Below are positions 34,213 to 43,099 of a stretch of DNA of 63,169 nucleotides, piece by piece; position 1 is the first letter of the stretch; the number at the start of each line of letters is the position of its first letter. The position numbers and the translations under genes are program-made. The stretch is from positions 1-63,169 of the forward strand of contig CALBZE010000094.1 in the NCBI GenBank assembly GCA_937889645.1, written 5' to 3'. The DNA is from an uncultured bacterium (GTDB lineage: Bacteria > Gemmatimonadota > Gemmatimonadetes > Longimicrobiales > RSA9). Below the pieces are notes generated by a model. It worked only from the letters and a program-made list of their open reading frames with translations. It did no database searches and was not told the origin of the DNA.

Positions 34213-34992
34213 ATGACACAAGACGTTCTCGCCCGCCTCCACCTCGCTCTGGTGCAGGCGTTGCGCAGCCGTGGACCGGACGCGTTGGAGCGTCCGGTGA
34301 CCGTTGCGGAGGTGTACCAGGACCTGATCCCGTACCGCGTCGCACGCGCGGTCGCCGGGATCGAGCTCAACGCGGATTACGAGCACGCGCTCCTGCGCCT
34401 GTTCGCCGGCGAGGGTGGCCGGGTTCGGCTGGAGCCTGCGACGGCGCGCGAAGAGCTGCTCCGGGAGCTCGACTCGCCCAACCCGAACGTCTCGCTCTAC
34501 CGGAAGTTCGCCGCGTGCGACGCGTGGATCACCGTTCCGCCGGAGCTGGCGCGTCCGCCGCAGGCGTCGGCCGCGCCGGCCGCCGGTGGGGACACGAGCG
34601 AGCGACCGGCGGCGTCCGCCGAGCCCAAGGGCGCGGCCGCGTCGAGCCCCGGGGGGACGCCGGCCGCGACCGCGACGGCCGGCCCGACGGCGGGCACCTC
34701 GGCGGCCGCGGCGATCACGTCGTCGCTAATGTCCGGCCGGCCGCAGGCCGGCGCCGAGGCGCCGCGATCCGCAGGCGGGAACGGTCCGGCCGCGGCTCCG
34801 GCCCCGGGCGCATGCGCCTTCTGCAAGGAGCGCCTGCCCGAGGGGCGCCCCGTGCGCTTCTGCCCGTACTGCGGGACGGACCAGAGCAAGACCCCTTGTG
34901 CGCGCTGCGGCGAGGTATTGGAGTCCGGCTGGAAGTACTGCATCGCCTGTGGCGCGCCGGCCGCCACGCCCGTCGCCGCCGGCCGGTCCTGA
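34213..34992 (+). CDS. Helical protein with C-terminal double zinc ribbon
   Basis: A 259-aa protein with three parts. The N-terminal 110 residues are a helical domain (LARLHLALVQALRSRGPDALERP, VAEVYQDLIPYRVARA). A disordered Ala/Gly/Pro-rich linker of about 90 residues follows. The C-terminal double zinc ribbon has four CxxC pairs: CAFC, CPYC, CARC, CIAC. DZR domains usually bind protein or nucleic acid. The start is ATG 34213, four bases after the TPR gene. No specific function is known to me. Confidence 0.78.
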   Translation: MTQDVLARLHLALVQALRSRGPDALERPVTVAEVYQDLIPYRVARAVAGIELNADYEHALLRLFAGEGGRVRLEPATAREELLRELDSPNPNVSLYRKFAACDAWITVPPELARPPQASAAPAAGGDTSERPAASAEPKGAAASSPGGTPAATATAGPTAGTSAAAAITSSLMSGRPQAGAEAPRSAGGNGPAAAPAPGACAFCKERLPEGRPVRFCPYCGTDQSKTPCARCGEVLESGWKYCIACGAPAATPVAAGRS

Positions 34993-35201
34993 CCGACGGG
35001 GCCGGCACCGGGCGGTCGCGCCGCGCCGGTCCACGGCCGGCGCGCACCTTGCATCGCCCCGCGCGCGATCCGCGGACGGTTGACGTCCCCCGAGACCGCC
35101 CTTATCTTCGGCCCCCGGTCCGGCGCCCGGGGCGCCGGAATGTTGCGTGATTGCATGAGCGGGTACGACCCGCGACCCGATTCCACTCTAGGAGGACGCC
35201 C

Positions 35202-35672
35202 ATGCGCTGGACGAAGAGGACCGCGGTCTTCGCGGTGTTGGGGATGATGGGCATGGCTGCGTGCCAGCCGTCCGGGGACCAGGCTGCCACGCAGCAGCAG
35301 CAGCAGCCGTCGACGCAGGCGCCGGCGGCCCAGCCCGGCGCGCAGGCCCCGGCCGAGCTTCCGGCCGGCGTGACGCAGGAGATGTATGCCCAGGGCCAGC
35401 AGATCTTCACGGGTCAGGGGATCTGCTACACCTGCCACGGGATGAACGGCGAGGGCTCGCAGCTCGCGCCGAGCCTGCGCGACAACGAGTGGCTGTGGAT
35501 CGATCCGTCGAAGGGCGACCTGCAGCAGCAGATCGCCGACCTGGTCAAGACGGGCGTCCCGCAGCCGAAGCAGTACCCGGCGCCGATGCTGCCCAAGGGT
35601 GGCTCGCAGATCACGGACGATCAGGTCCAGGCGGTCGCCGCGTACGTGGCTTCGATCGCCGGCACGCAGTAA
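35202..35672 (+). CDS. Lipoprotein cytochrome c (single heme)
   Basis: A 156-aa protein with lipobox GMAAC (C21), so it is anchored to a membrane. A Gln/Pro/Ala linker with five consecutive Gln follows. The cytochrome c domain has heme site C75-Y-T-C78-H79 and a later Met (YPAPMLPKGG) as likely axial ligand. Its closing helix ITDDQVQAVAAYVASI is typical of class I cytochromes. ATG 35202 is preceded by AGGAGG. It passes electrons in a respiratory chain. It is followed after 3 bases by a cupredoxin-like gene, which suggests joint function. Confidence 0.92.
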   Translation: MRWTKRTAVFAVLGMMGMAACQPSGDQAATQQQQQPSTQAPAAQPGAQAPAELPAGVTQEMYAQGQQIFTGQGICYTCHGMNGEGSQLAPSLRDNEWLWIDPSKGDLQQQIADLVKTGVPQPKQYPAPMLPKGGSQITDDQVQAVAAYVASIAGTQ

Positions 35673-35675
35673 TCG

Positions 35676-36170
35676 GTGAGCAGGTTTACTCGGACCCTCG
35701 CGTCGGGGCGCCCGTGGATCGGGCGCCCCGATGTCGTTTTGGCACTACTCCTCGCGGCCCAGGCCGTTGCGTGCGAGGCGCCGCCGGTGGGCGAGAGCGG
35801 CGAGGTCCTCGAGCTCGATTCGGGCACCGTGCGACTCGAGCCGGGCGTCGCCGTGGCCGACGTCGAACTCGGCGGCGCGGGGGTCCTCACACCCGACACG
35901 ACCCGGATCCGCGTCGGCGACGTCGTGCGCTTCACCACCGCCGACGGCCTCGCCCATGCCATCGTCTTCGAGCAGGGCCTCATCGACTCCGCCGCCGTCG
36001 CGTACCTCGACAATACCGCCCAGCTCCGGAGCCCGCCGCTCCTTTCCAGCGGCTCGCAGTGGATCGTCAGCTTCGACGGCGCGCCCCCCGGCGCCTACCC
36101 CTTCGTCGACATCGCGACCGGCGTCCGGGGCGTCGTGCTCGTGGTCGCTCCGGCCGAATCGAGCCAGTGA
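35676..36170 (+). CDS. Exported cupredoxin-like protein without a visible copper site
   Basis: A 164-aa protein from GTG 35676. A membrane segment near residues 18-33 ends in AAQAVAC, a lipobox (C33). The mature part resembles a plastocyanin-type beta-sandwich: DTTRIRVGDVVRFTTADGLAHAIVFEQ, then SGSQWIVSFDGAPPGAYPFVDIATGVRGVVLVV. In copper proteins the last loop holds Cys, His and Met ligands; here it reads YPFVDIATGV with none of them, so type-1 copper is unlikely. It is the second gene after the cytochrome c, with which it is probably co-transcribed. Confidence 0.7.
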   Translation: MSRFTRTLASGRPWIGRPDVVLALLLAAQAVACEAPPVGESGEVLELDSGTVRLEPGVAVADVELGGAGVLTPDTTRIRVGDVVRFTTADGLAHAIVFEQGLIDSAAVAYLDNTAQLRSPPLLSSGSQWIVSFDGAPPGAYPFVDIATGVRGVVLVVAPAESSQ

Positions 36171-36197
36171 GAGCGGGGTCGAGCCAGTGAGAGCGGG
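36159..36197. repeat. Tandem 20-base duplication
   Basis: TCGAGCCAGTGAGAGCGGG occurs at 36159-36177 and again at 36179-36197, period 20. The first copy spans the stop codon of the cupredoxin-like gene; the second lies just after it. Simple slippage duplication. Confidence 0.85.
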
Positions 36198-36244
36198 CGC
36201 GCGCCCGCTGGCGCCGGCCCCGGTCGCTCCGTATACTCCCCCAC

Positions 36245-37300
36245 ATGGCCAGGATTGCACTGCTCCCCGGTGACGGCATCGGCGTGGAGGTCACGCGCCA
36301 GGCCGCCAAAGTGCTCCGCTGCATCGCGGAGCAATCCGACATCGAGCTGGAGCTCGTCGAGTGGGATCACGGCGCGGGTCGCTATCTGCGCACGGGGGTC
36401 GCCATCACGCCCGAGGAGATGGCCGACCTCGAGACGAATTACGACGCGATCCTCCTCGGCGCGCTGGGCGACCCCAGGGTCCCGGACCACGCCCACGCGC
36501 GCGAGATCCTGCTCGGGCTCCGCTTCCGGCTCGACCTCTACATCAACCTCCGGCCGGTCCGACTCTACGACGCGCGCTTCTCTCCGCTGAAGGATGTGCG
36601 CCCGGAGGACGTCGACCTCGTGATCTTCCGCGAGAACACGGAGGGCCCCTACGTCGGGATGGGCGGCACCTTCAAGAAGGGGACGCCCGACGAGGTCGCG
36701 ATCGAGGAGGACATCAACACCCGCAAGGGCGTCGAGCGGATCATTCGCGCCGCCTTCGAGTTCGCGCGCGCCAACGGCCGTCGGCGCGTCACCCTCGCCG
36801 ACAAGGCGAACGCAATGCGCAACGTCGGCGGCCTGTGGCGCCGCGTCTTCGAGGAGGTCGGCGCGGAGTACCCCGACATCGAGCGCGACGCGTGGTACAT
36901 CGACGCCCTGGCGCTCGATATGGTTCTTCGCCCGGCGCGATACGACGTCATCGTGGCGTCCAACCTCTTCGGCGACATCCTGAGCGACCTCGCGGCGGCG
37001 CTCGTGGGCGGGCTCGGACTCGCGCCCTCGGCGAACCTGCACCCCGGGAAGCCCGGCCTCTTCGAGCCGGTCCACGGCTCCGCGCCGGACCTCGCGGGTA
37101 AGGACCGTGCGAACCCGCTCGCGGCGATCCTGACGGCGGCGCTCATGCTCGAGCAGCTCGGCTACCCGCGCGAGGCCGACCGCATCGAGGCGGCGGTCCG
37201 GGAATCGATCGCGCAGGGTCGGACCACGCCGGACCTGGGCGGCGAGCTCGGCACCGAGGCCGTCGGCGACTGGATCTGCCGCTGGCTGCGCGAGGGCTGA
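36245..37300 (+). CDS. leuB: 3-Isopropylmalate dehydrogenase
   Basis: A 351-aa member of the beta-decarboxylating dehydrogenase family, converting 3-isopropylmalate to 2-ketoisocaproate in leucine synthesis with NAD. Substrate-loop residues are in LRFRLDLYINLRPVRLYD. The specificity segment is RENTEGPYVGMGG, the actinobacterial LeuB style. The catalytic K/D pair is in ADKANAMR and SNLFGDILSDLAAAL, and the cofactor segment is EPVHGSAPDLAGKDRANP. Isocitrate or tartrate dehydrogenase are alternatives from fold alone. No other leucine gene is adjacent. Confidence 0.85.
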   Translation: MARIALLPGDGIGVEVTRQAAKVLRCIAEQSDIELELVEWDHGAGRYLRTGVAITPEEMADLETNYDAILLGALGDPRVPDHAHAREILLGLRFRLDLYINLRPVRLYDARFSPLKDVRPEDVDLVIFRENTEGPYVGMGGTFKKGTPDEVAIEEDINTRKGVERIIRAAFEFARANGRRRVTLADKANAMRNVGGLWRRVFEEVGAEYPDIERDAWYIDALALDMVLRPARYDVIVASNLFGDILSDLAAALVGGLGLAPSANLHPGKPGLFEPVHGSAPDLAGKDRANPLAAILTAALMLEQLGYPREADRIEAAVRESIAQGRTTPDLGGELGTEAVGDWICRWLREG

Positions 37301-37391
37301 CCTCCGGCGCGCGGACGAGATAGCCGGCCCGACGGACGCGGGCTCGTTCGCCCGGACGGCCGGCCGCACCGAACACGATCAGGAGAGTACG

Positions 37392-38597
37392 ATGGCAACG
37401 CAGGGGCACCCCACGGATGTGGTTTTCCTTTCCGGCCGGCGCACGCCGTTCGGATCGTTCGGCGGCACGCTGAAGGACTTCACCGCGACGGACCTCGGCG
37501 TCCACGCCGCCAAGGCTGCGATCGAGAGCGCGGGGATCCCGGCCGACGCGGTCGACCACGTCATCTTCGGCAACGCACTCCAGACGTCGTCGGATGCGAT
37601 ATACCTGGCGCGTCACGTTGGACTGCGGGCCGGCGTGCCGCAGGACGTGCCGGCGCTCACGATCAACCGGCTGTGCGGCTCGGGTTTCCAGGCGATCGTG
37701 AATGGAGCGCAGGAGATCCTGCTGGGCGAGGCGGAGGTGTGCCTGTGCGGCGGGACGGAGTCGATGAGCCAGGCGCCGCACGTCGTGCGCGGCGCGCGCT
37801 GGGGCTCGCTCCGCCTCGGCGAGCCGGGCCAGTACTTCGAGGACCTGCTCTGGTCGGCGCTCAAGGACACGCAGTGCGGCCTCTCCATGGCGCAGACGGC
37901 CGAGAAGCTCGCCGAGCAGTACGGCGTGACGCGCGAGGAGGCGGACGAGGTCGCGTACCGCTCGCAGCAGCGCGCGAAGCGGGCGTGGGACGAGGGCCGG
38001 TTCGAGGCCGAGGTCGCGCCGATCCCGATCCGGAGCCGCAAGGGCGAGGTGCTCTACAACACGGATGAGCACATGCGCCCCGACACGACGATGGAGGGGC
38101 TCGCGGCGCTCAAGCCGTACTTCAAGGCCGATGGCCTGGTTACCGCCGGGAACGCGAGCGGGATCGGCGACGGCGCCGCGGCGACCGTCATCGCGAGCGC
38201 GGCGTGGGCGGAGCGGAACGGGGTCAAGCCGATCGGCCGACTCGTCTCCTGGGGGATCGCCGGCGTGGATCCCTCGATCATGGGGATCGGCCCGGCGCCC
38301 GCGGCGCGCAAAGCACTCGAGAAGGCGGGGCTCACGCTCGACGACATGGACCTCGTCGAGGTGAACGAGGCGTTCGCTCCGCAGTTTGCCGCGGTCGCGC
38401 GCGAGCTGGGGCTCGATCCGGAGAAGACGAACGTGAACGGCGGCGCGATCGCGATCACGCACCCGCTCGCGGCTTCGGGCGCGCGGATCACGATCCACCT
38501 GCTCCACGAGCTGCGTCGCCGCGGCGCGCGCTACGGCCTCGGCAGCGCGTGCATCGGCGGCGGGCAGGGGATCGCCGTGATCGTCGAGGCGCTCTAG
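37392..38597 (+). CDS. Thiolase (acetyl-CoA C-acyltransferase)
   Basis: A 401-aa thiolase, second in the window. C95 in INRLCGSGFQAI is the nucleophile; NEAFAPQFAAV and the second cysteine in SACIGGGQG complete the site. The catalytic His motif reads ITHPLAASGARI, with Thr where most thiolases have Gly (GHPxG), as seen in some ACAA2-like enzymes. ATG 37392 follows AGGAGAG. It lies 10 bases before an SPFH-protein gene, with the 3-hydroxyacyl-CoA dehydrogenase further downstream, so a beta-oxidation or butanoyl-CoA role is likely. Confidence 0.93.
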   Translation: MATQGHPTDVVFLSGRRTPFGSFGGTLKDFTATDLGVHAAKAAIESAGIPADAVDHVIFGNALQTSSDAIYLARHVGLRAGVPQDVPALTINRLCGSGFQAIVNGAQEILLGEAEVCLCGGTESMSQAPHVVRGARWGSLRLGEPGQYFEDLLWSALKDTQCGLSMAQTAEKLAEQYGVTREEADEVAYRSQQRAKRAWDEGRFEAEVAPIPIRSRKGEVLYNTDEHMRPDTTMEGLAALKPYFKADGLVTAGNASGIGDGAAATVIASAAWAERNGVKPIGRLVSWGIAGVDPSIMGIGPAPAARKALEKAGLTLDDMDLVEVNEAFAPQFAAVARELGLDPEKTNVNGGAIAITHPLAASGARITIHLLHELRRRGARYGLGSACIGGGQGIAVIVEAL

Positions 38598-38607
38598 CGA
38601 GGTCCCA

Positions 38608-39528
38608 ATGCTCGAACTGCTGATCCCGGTCGGTGTCGGGGCGATCGCCCTCCTCTGGACCAGTCTGCGCGTGCTCCGGGAGTACGAGCGCGCCGTCGTC
38701 TTCCGGCTGGGTCGGCTGAAGGGCGCGAAGGGGCCGGGGCTCATCTTCCTCGTCCCCCTCGGGATCGACCGCATGGTCAAGGTCCCGCTCCGGATCGTCG
38801 CGCTCGACATCCCGCCGCAGGACGTGATCACCCGGGACAACGTCTCGGTCAAGGTGAACGCCGTCCTCTACTTCCGCGTGAGCGACCCGGTGCGCGCGGT
38901 CATGGAGATCGAGGACTACCTGTTCGCCACGAGCCAGCTCGCGCAGACGACGCTGCGCAGCGTGATCGGCCAGGCGGAGCTGGACCAGCTCCTCTCGGAG
39001 CGCGAGCGCTTCAACGAACTGCTCCGCAGGATCATCGACGAGGGGACCCACGCCTGGGGGATCGAAGTCACCGCCGTCGAGGTCAAGGACATCGACCTGC
39101 CGCAGGAGATGAAGCGCGCGATGGCGCGCCAGGCCGAGGCGGAGCGCGAGCGGCGCGCCAAGGTGATCGCGGCGGAGGGCGAGCTCCAGGCGTCGGCCAA
39201 GCTGGCCGAGGCGGCCGCCGTCATAGGCGGGCAGCCGGCCGCGCTGCAGCTCCGTTTCCTCCAGACGGTCACCGAGATCGCGGCGGAAAACAACTCGACG
39301 ACGCTCTTCCCGGTCCCCGTCGACCTGTTCACGCCGTTCCTGAACCGGCTCGCGGGCGCGGCTGGCGCGGGGGCCGGCGCAGCCGGCCAAGGGGCGGCCG
39401 CGGCCGAGTCGCAATCGTCCGGTGGCCCGCCCCTGCTCGGCGCACCGCCGTCGGCGCCCGGCGCGCGTGGCACGAAGCTTGACCCCGAGGAGGTCGAAGC
39501 CGCGCGCAAGAGAAACCGATCCGGGTAG
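38608..39528 (+). CDS. SPFH/stomatin-family (slipin) membrane protein
   Basis: A 306-aa stomatin-like protein. One N-terminal membrane helix (LLIPVGVGAIALLWTSL) is followed by the SPFH domain: YERAVVFRLGRLKGAKGPGLIFLVPLGI, then PQDVITRDNVSVKVNAVLYFRV, and VEVKDIDLPQEMKRAMARQAEAERERRAKVI, the coiled-coil start. The C-terminal 60 residues are Ala/Gly-rich and likely disordered. Such proteins form rings that organise membrane proteases; the usual NfeD partner is not adjacent. Confidence 0.92.
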   Translation: MLELLIPVGVGAIALLWTSLRVLREYERAVVFRLGRLKGAKGPGLIFLVPLGIDRMVKVPLRIVALDIPPQDVITRDNVSVKVNAVLYFRVSDPVRAVMEIEDYLFATSQLAQTTLRSVIGQAELDQLLSERERFNELLRRIIDEGTHAWGIEVTAVEVKDIDLPQEMKRAMARQAEAERERRAKVIAAEGELQASAKLAEAAAVIGGQPAALQLRFLQTVTEIAAENNSTTLFPVPVDLFTPFLNRLAGAAGAGAGAAGQGAAAAESQSSGGPPLLGAPPSAPGARGTKLDPEEVEAARKRNRSG

Positions 39529-39530
39529 TC

Positions 39531-40739
39531 ATGCTGCGACCTGCCGGAACGATCGCGATCGCTTGTCCCGTGGGCCTGGCGGCTTCTGCCGGGCCCACGT
39601 TCGTGTCGGGCCCTCGTCGCGTAAGGCGACCGGGCGGATCCCGGTCGCGGTCGTGGACGGCGGCGATCCTTGCCGGCATGGTCGCGGCGTGCGGCGTCTT
39701 CCCCGGCGCGGAAGAGCCCGCGCCCGACGTCGAGCGACCGGTCGGCTGGCGAGTCGGCGTCGCTCAGCACGTCGCACTCTGGTACCACGGGCTCGCCTAC
39801 GTGAGGGGAAGGGATGCGGGGGCTCGCCGCACGCCCGTACCGCGATTCGCGTCGGGGTACGTCGCGGAGATCACCGAACTCAAGCGACGACGCGGCGTCT
39901 ACCCGACCCCGCTCGACACGGCGGCCGCTCGGCTGGCCGACACGCTCTCGGCCTCGGCGTTCGACGGGCTCGAGTTCCTGCCCCTCTACTTCCAGGACGC
40001 GGGCGCGCTCTTCTCGTCCTTCGAGGCGTGGGCGGAGGCCGGAGGCGACCCGCGGCGGACGGGGTCGGCCGAGGCAGCGCGCGTCGTCGCCTTCCTCTCC
40101 TCGCTCTTCCCACGGGCCCAACAGCGGCAGGCGGTCCTCCAGTTCGTCCGGCTCCTGCGCCTGGAGCAGGAGGCGTTCTTCGCGAACTACTGGCAAGAGC
40201 AGCTTCCGGCACTCGAAGCCCGCGTCGTGGAAGTGCAGCGGGAATGGGACGCGCTCGCGCCCGCGCTCGCCGTCTACCTCGACTACGCCCAGCTCGAGAA
40301 CGGCGAGCTGCTCCTCGTGCCGGCGCTAGGCGCCGAAGGCCGCCTCGTGAGGGGCGGGCTCCCCTATCCGCGCGCGGCAGTCCTTCTGCCTCCCGCGCGT
40401 CGACCCGGCGACGCCGTCCTCGCCCTCGTCCACGAGACGACCTACCCGATCGCCGGCGACGCCGTCCGCGACTACGTCGCGCCCGCCCAGCTGCGCGAAC
40501 TGGGCGAGGAGCGGCTGACGTCGCTCGCGGCGGTGCGCGCCGGCGCGATGATCCTCGAGAAGACGGCGCCGCGCCGCGCCCCGGAGTATCACCGGCTCTA
40601 CCTCGAGGCGATCGGCCGCGACGTCGACCGCGCCGACGACGAGGCGCTCGCCAGGGAGTTCCGCGCGGCGTTCGCGCTCCCCGACGCGCTCGAGGCCGGC
40701 CTCGTCCGCGTCGTCGATAGGGCACTCGCCGGGATCTGA
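39531..40739 (+). CDS. Probable lipoprotein of unknown function
   Basis: A 402-aa protein that starts two bases after the SPFH gene. An unusually long basic N-terminal part precedes a hydrophobic stretch ending in GMVAAC, a lipobox near residue 54, so the real start may be further in. The mature part is helical. An interesting stretch, ALVHETTYPIAGDAVRDYVA, has HE but not the second His of a gluzincin HExxH. I do not recognise a family, and no membrane helix follows. Confidence 0.6.
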   Translation: MLRPAGTIAIACPVGLAASAGPTFVSGPRRVRRPGGSRSRSWTAAILAGMVAACGVFPGAEEPAPDVERPVGWRVGVAQHVALWYHGLAYVRGRDAGARRTPVPRFASGYVAEITELKRRRGVYPTPLDTAAARLADTLSASAFDGLEFLPLYFQDAGALFSSFEAWAEAGGDPRRTGSAEAARVVAFLSSLFPRAQQRQAVLQFVRLLRLEQEAFFANYWQEQLPALEARVVEVQREWDALAPALAVYLDYAQLENGELLLVPALGAEGRLVRGGLPYPRAAVLLPPARRPGDAVLALVHETTYPIAGDAVRDYVAPAQLRELGEERLTSLAAVRAGAMILEKTAPRRAPEYHRLYLEAIGRDVDRADDEALAREFRAAFALPDALEAGLVRVVDRALAGI

Positions 40740-40761
40740 AGCTTCACATAGATTTACGGGC

Positions 40762-41637
40762 GTGGAACCGAAATCCCCGACCCGCGCTCCCGAACGCGGC
40801 ATCACGCGCCGCGAGCTCGAAGCCGTGATCCGGCGAGCCGCCGAACTCTACGCGGCCGAGGCGGAAGCGGACGAGCGAATCTCCGAAGAGGAACTGCTCC
40901 GCATCGCGTCCGAGCTGGGGCTTCCGACCCGGCACGTCCGGCAGGCGCTCCTCGAACTCGGCGACTCGCCCGCCGCCGCGGATTCGCTCCTGGACCGTAT
41001 CTGCGGCCCCGCCACGGTTCGGGGAATGCGGGTCGTTCCTCACGACGCGGACCGGGCCTACAGGACGATCCACGAGTACCTCACGACGCGGGAGTACCTG
41101 CACCCGCTCCGCAAGAAGGAGCGCGGCGGGTGGTACGCCCCGGCGGAGGACTTCGTCTCGCAGGTCGCGCGGGCGTTCACACGTCACAAGGGTCGCTTCA
41201 AGCTGTCCAGCGCCCGCGGCGTGTCCGTCGCGGTCGAGCCGCTCGAGTCCACGTTCGCGCACGTCCGCATGGAGGTCGACCTGTCCGCCCAGCGGCGCGA
41301 TGCCGTTGCCGCCGGCGCGACGACCGGCGGGATCTTCGGTGTGCTGGTCGGCGCCGGGCTCGCCGCGGTGACCGGCGGCGCCGCGGCCGAGGTGGTGGGC
41401 ACCTACGGCGCCGTCGCGGCCGGCGTGGTCGCGTTCGGCGGGATGGTGAGCAGCGGCATCGCGGCGGGCGTCGCGATCGCGCGCAACCAGTTCCGCAAGA
41501 AGGCCGCCTGGGCCCGCATCGAGGTCGAGGGGCTGCTCGATCGGCTGGAGCACGGCGAGCCGCTCGTCCCGCCGCCGGCCGATTGGCGCAGGCGACTCTT
41601 CGGCGGCCTCGAGGACTGGTTCCCCGGCCGCCGTTGA
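40762..41637 (+). CDS. Membrane protein of unknown function with helical N-terminus
   Basis: A 291-aa protein from GTG 40762. The first 70 residues look like a small regulatory or DUF1707-like helical domain (ITRRELEAVIRRAAELYAAEAEADERISEEELLRIASELGL, then TRHVRQALLEL). The middle is beta-rich, and a Gly/Ala-rich double membrane segment is around residues 180-240 (TTGGIFGVLVGAGLAAVTGG, VVAFGGMVSSGIAAGVAIA). The C-terminal tail is basic. It follows the lipoprotein gene by 22 bases. Function unknown. Confidence 0.65.
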   Translation: MEPKSPTRAPERGITRRELEAVIRRAAELYAAEAEADERISEEELLRIASELGLPTRHVRQALLELGDSPAAADSLLDRICGPATVRGMRVVPHDADRAYRTIHEYLTTREYLHPLRKKERGGWYAPAEDFVSQVARAFTRHKGRFKLSSARGVSVAVEPLESTFAHVRMEVDLSAQRRDAVAAGATTGGIFGVLVGAGLAAVTGGAAAEVVGTYGAVAAGVVAFGGMVSSGIAAGVAIARNQFRKKAAWARIEVEGLLDRLEHGEPLVPPPADWRRRLFGGLEDWFPGRR

Positions 41638-41707
41638 TCCCGCCGGGCCTCGCCCCCATATTCCCGCCGGTTTCGCTGGAGGAACCCGAAGATCCGAGGG
41701 AGGACAC

Positions 41708-42595
41708 ATGGCCGATATTCGTAGGGTCGCCGTGCTCGGGTGCGGCCTCATGGGGAGCGGCATCGCCGAAGTGGCGGCGCGCGCCGGTTACGAGACCTGG
41801 GTCCGCGAGGTCAGCGACGAGCTCTGCGAGAAGGGGAGGAACTCCATCGCGAAGAGCCTCGGCCGCGCGGTCGAGAAGGGGAAGCTCTCCGCCGAGGAGC
41901 GCGACGCAGTGCTCCAGCGGCTCCACTTCACCACCTCCCTCGAGGAGCTCAAGGACGTCGACATCGTCATCGAGGCGGTGACGGAGGATCTCGACCTCAA
42001 GAACGAGATGTTCCGCACCCTCGACAAAGTCTGCGGGCCTTCGACGATCTTCGCGAGCAACACCAGCTCGCTCACGATCGCGGACATGGCCGCCGCGACC
42101 AGCCGCCCGGACCGCATGGTCGGCCTCCACTTCTTCAACCCCGTGCCGGTGATGAAGCTGGTCGAGGTCGTCCGCACGATCGCGACGGGCGAGGAGACGT
42201 TCCGCACGGCGTTCGAGTTCGCGAAGTCGCTCGGCAAGGAGCCGATCGTCGCCAAGGACACCTCGGGGTTCATCGTCAACCGGCTCCTCGTCCCGTACAT
42301 GCTCGACGCGATCCGCGCGCTCGAGCAGGGGCTCGGCTCGATCGAGGACATCGACAAGGGGATGGTGCTCGGGACCGGCTACCCGATGGGACCGTTCACC
42401 CTGAGCGACTTCGTGGGTGTCGACACGCTCTACCGTATCGCGGAGATCATGTTCGACGAGTACCGCGAGACGCGCTTCGCGCCGCCGCCGCTCCTCAAGC
42501 GGATGGTCAGCATGGGGTACTTCGGCAGGAAGTCCGGGCGCGGCTTCTACGACTACTCGGGCGAGAAGCCTGTGCCCGTGGACTTCGGTCTCTGA
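41708..42595 (+). CDS. 3-Hydroxybutyryl-CoA (3-hydroxyacyl-CoA) dehydrogenase
   Basis: A 295-aa NAD-dependent dehydrogenase that oxidises 3-hydroxyacyl-CoA to the ketoacyl-CoA or runs in reverse. The Rossmann start reads VAVLGCGLMGSGIAEVAARAGY. The catalytic Ser/His/Glu segments are NTSSLTIADMA, VGLHFFNPVPVMKLVEVV and NRLLVPYMLDAIRALEQG. The C-terminal helical dimer domain ends YFGRKSGRGFYDYS. Length matches the short BHBD type without hydratase fusion. With the thiolase at 37.4 kb and the hydratase at 1-539 it completes a short-chain beta-oxidation or butanoyl route. Confidence 0.94.
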   Translation: MADIRRVAVLGCGLMGSGIAEVAARAGYETWVREVSDELCEKGRNSIAKSLGRAVEKGKLSAEERDAVLQRLHFTTSLEELKDVDIVIEAVTEDLDLKNEMFRTLDKVCGPSTIFASNTSSLTIADMAAATSRPDRMVGLHFFNPVPVMKLVEVVRTIATGEETFRTAFEFAKSLGKEPIVAKDTSGFIVNRLLVPYMLDAIRALEQGLGSIEDIDKGMVLGTGYPMGPFTLSDFVGVDTLYRIAEIMFDEYRETRFAPPPLLKRMVSMGYFGRKSGRGFYDYSGEKPVPVDFGL

Positions 42596-42623
42596 GACCG
42601 GCCGCGTGCCGCGCGCGGAGAGT

Positions 42624-42662
42624 GGGGCCGCCGATCCGGACGCCGTCCGGATCGGCGGCCCC
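42624..42662. terminator. Very strong bidirectional hairpin between convergent genes
   Basis: A perfect 18-base stem with a 3-base loop (GGGGCCGCCGATCCGGAC, loop GCC, then its exact complement) lies between the dehydrogenase stop and the stop of the minus-strand gene at 42670. No T run. The length and perfection are unusual even for this window. Confidence 0.7.
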
Positions 42663-42669
42663 ACGCCAT

Positions 42670-43074
42670 TCACGGGCTTCGATCCGAGATGACCGTCTCG
42701 GCCGCCTCGAGCGGCTGCCACAGGTCGTTGCCAAGAGGGAAGAAGAGAGCATCGTACGGTGGTGAGTCCTCCCGCGCCGCATAAAGCGCCATCCCCTCGA
42801 ACTCGCCCACCCTCTGGAAGGAGTCGGCCGTCGCCGGGAGCGGTTGGCCGACGGGGCGCCATTCCCGCGCTTCGAAGACGACGGGGCGCCCCTCCCGGAA
42901 CCACGCGAGCGACTCCGGATTGTAGCCCTCGACCTCCGGCCGGTCGGGGAGCGGCGTCTCCGCCTCGGGCGCCGGTTGCACCTCCTCGCCCGTCTCACGC
43001 CCGCACGCGCCCCAGGCAAGCGCTGCGGCCGGCGCGAAAGCGAGGATCGCGGCGATCGTTCGGAATCTGCGCAT
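42670..43074 (-). CDS. Small exported protein of unknown function
   Basis: A 134-aa protein with a signal segment (TIAAILAFAPAAALAWGAC) whose Cys could be a non-canonical lipobox (WGAC). The mature domain of about 105 residues contains AWFREGRPVVFEAREWRPVG and MALYAAREDSPPYDALFFPLG. I see no known motif. ATG 43074 sits behind a perfect AAGGAGGT site. It lies 142 bases downstream of the antiporter gene. Confidence 0.7.
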   Translation of the reverse strand: MRRFRTIAAILAFAPAAALAWGACGRETGEEVQPAPEAETPLPDRPEVEGYNPESLAWFREGRPVVFEAREWRPVGQPLPATADSFQRVGEFEGMALYAAREDSPPYDALFFPLGNDLWQPLEAAETVISDRSP

Positions 43075-43099
43075 TCCACCTCCTTCCCGGGCGTGAATG

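Noticed and set aside
39531..40739. A zinc metallopeptidase
   Set aside because: HETTY lacks the second histidine of HExxH, so peptidase activity is not claimed.
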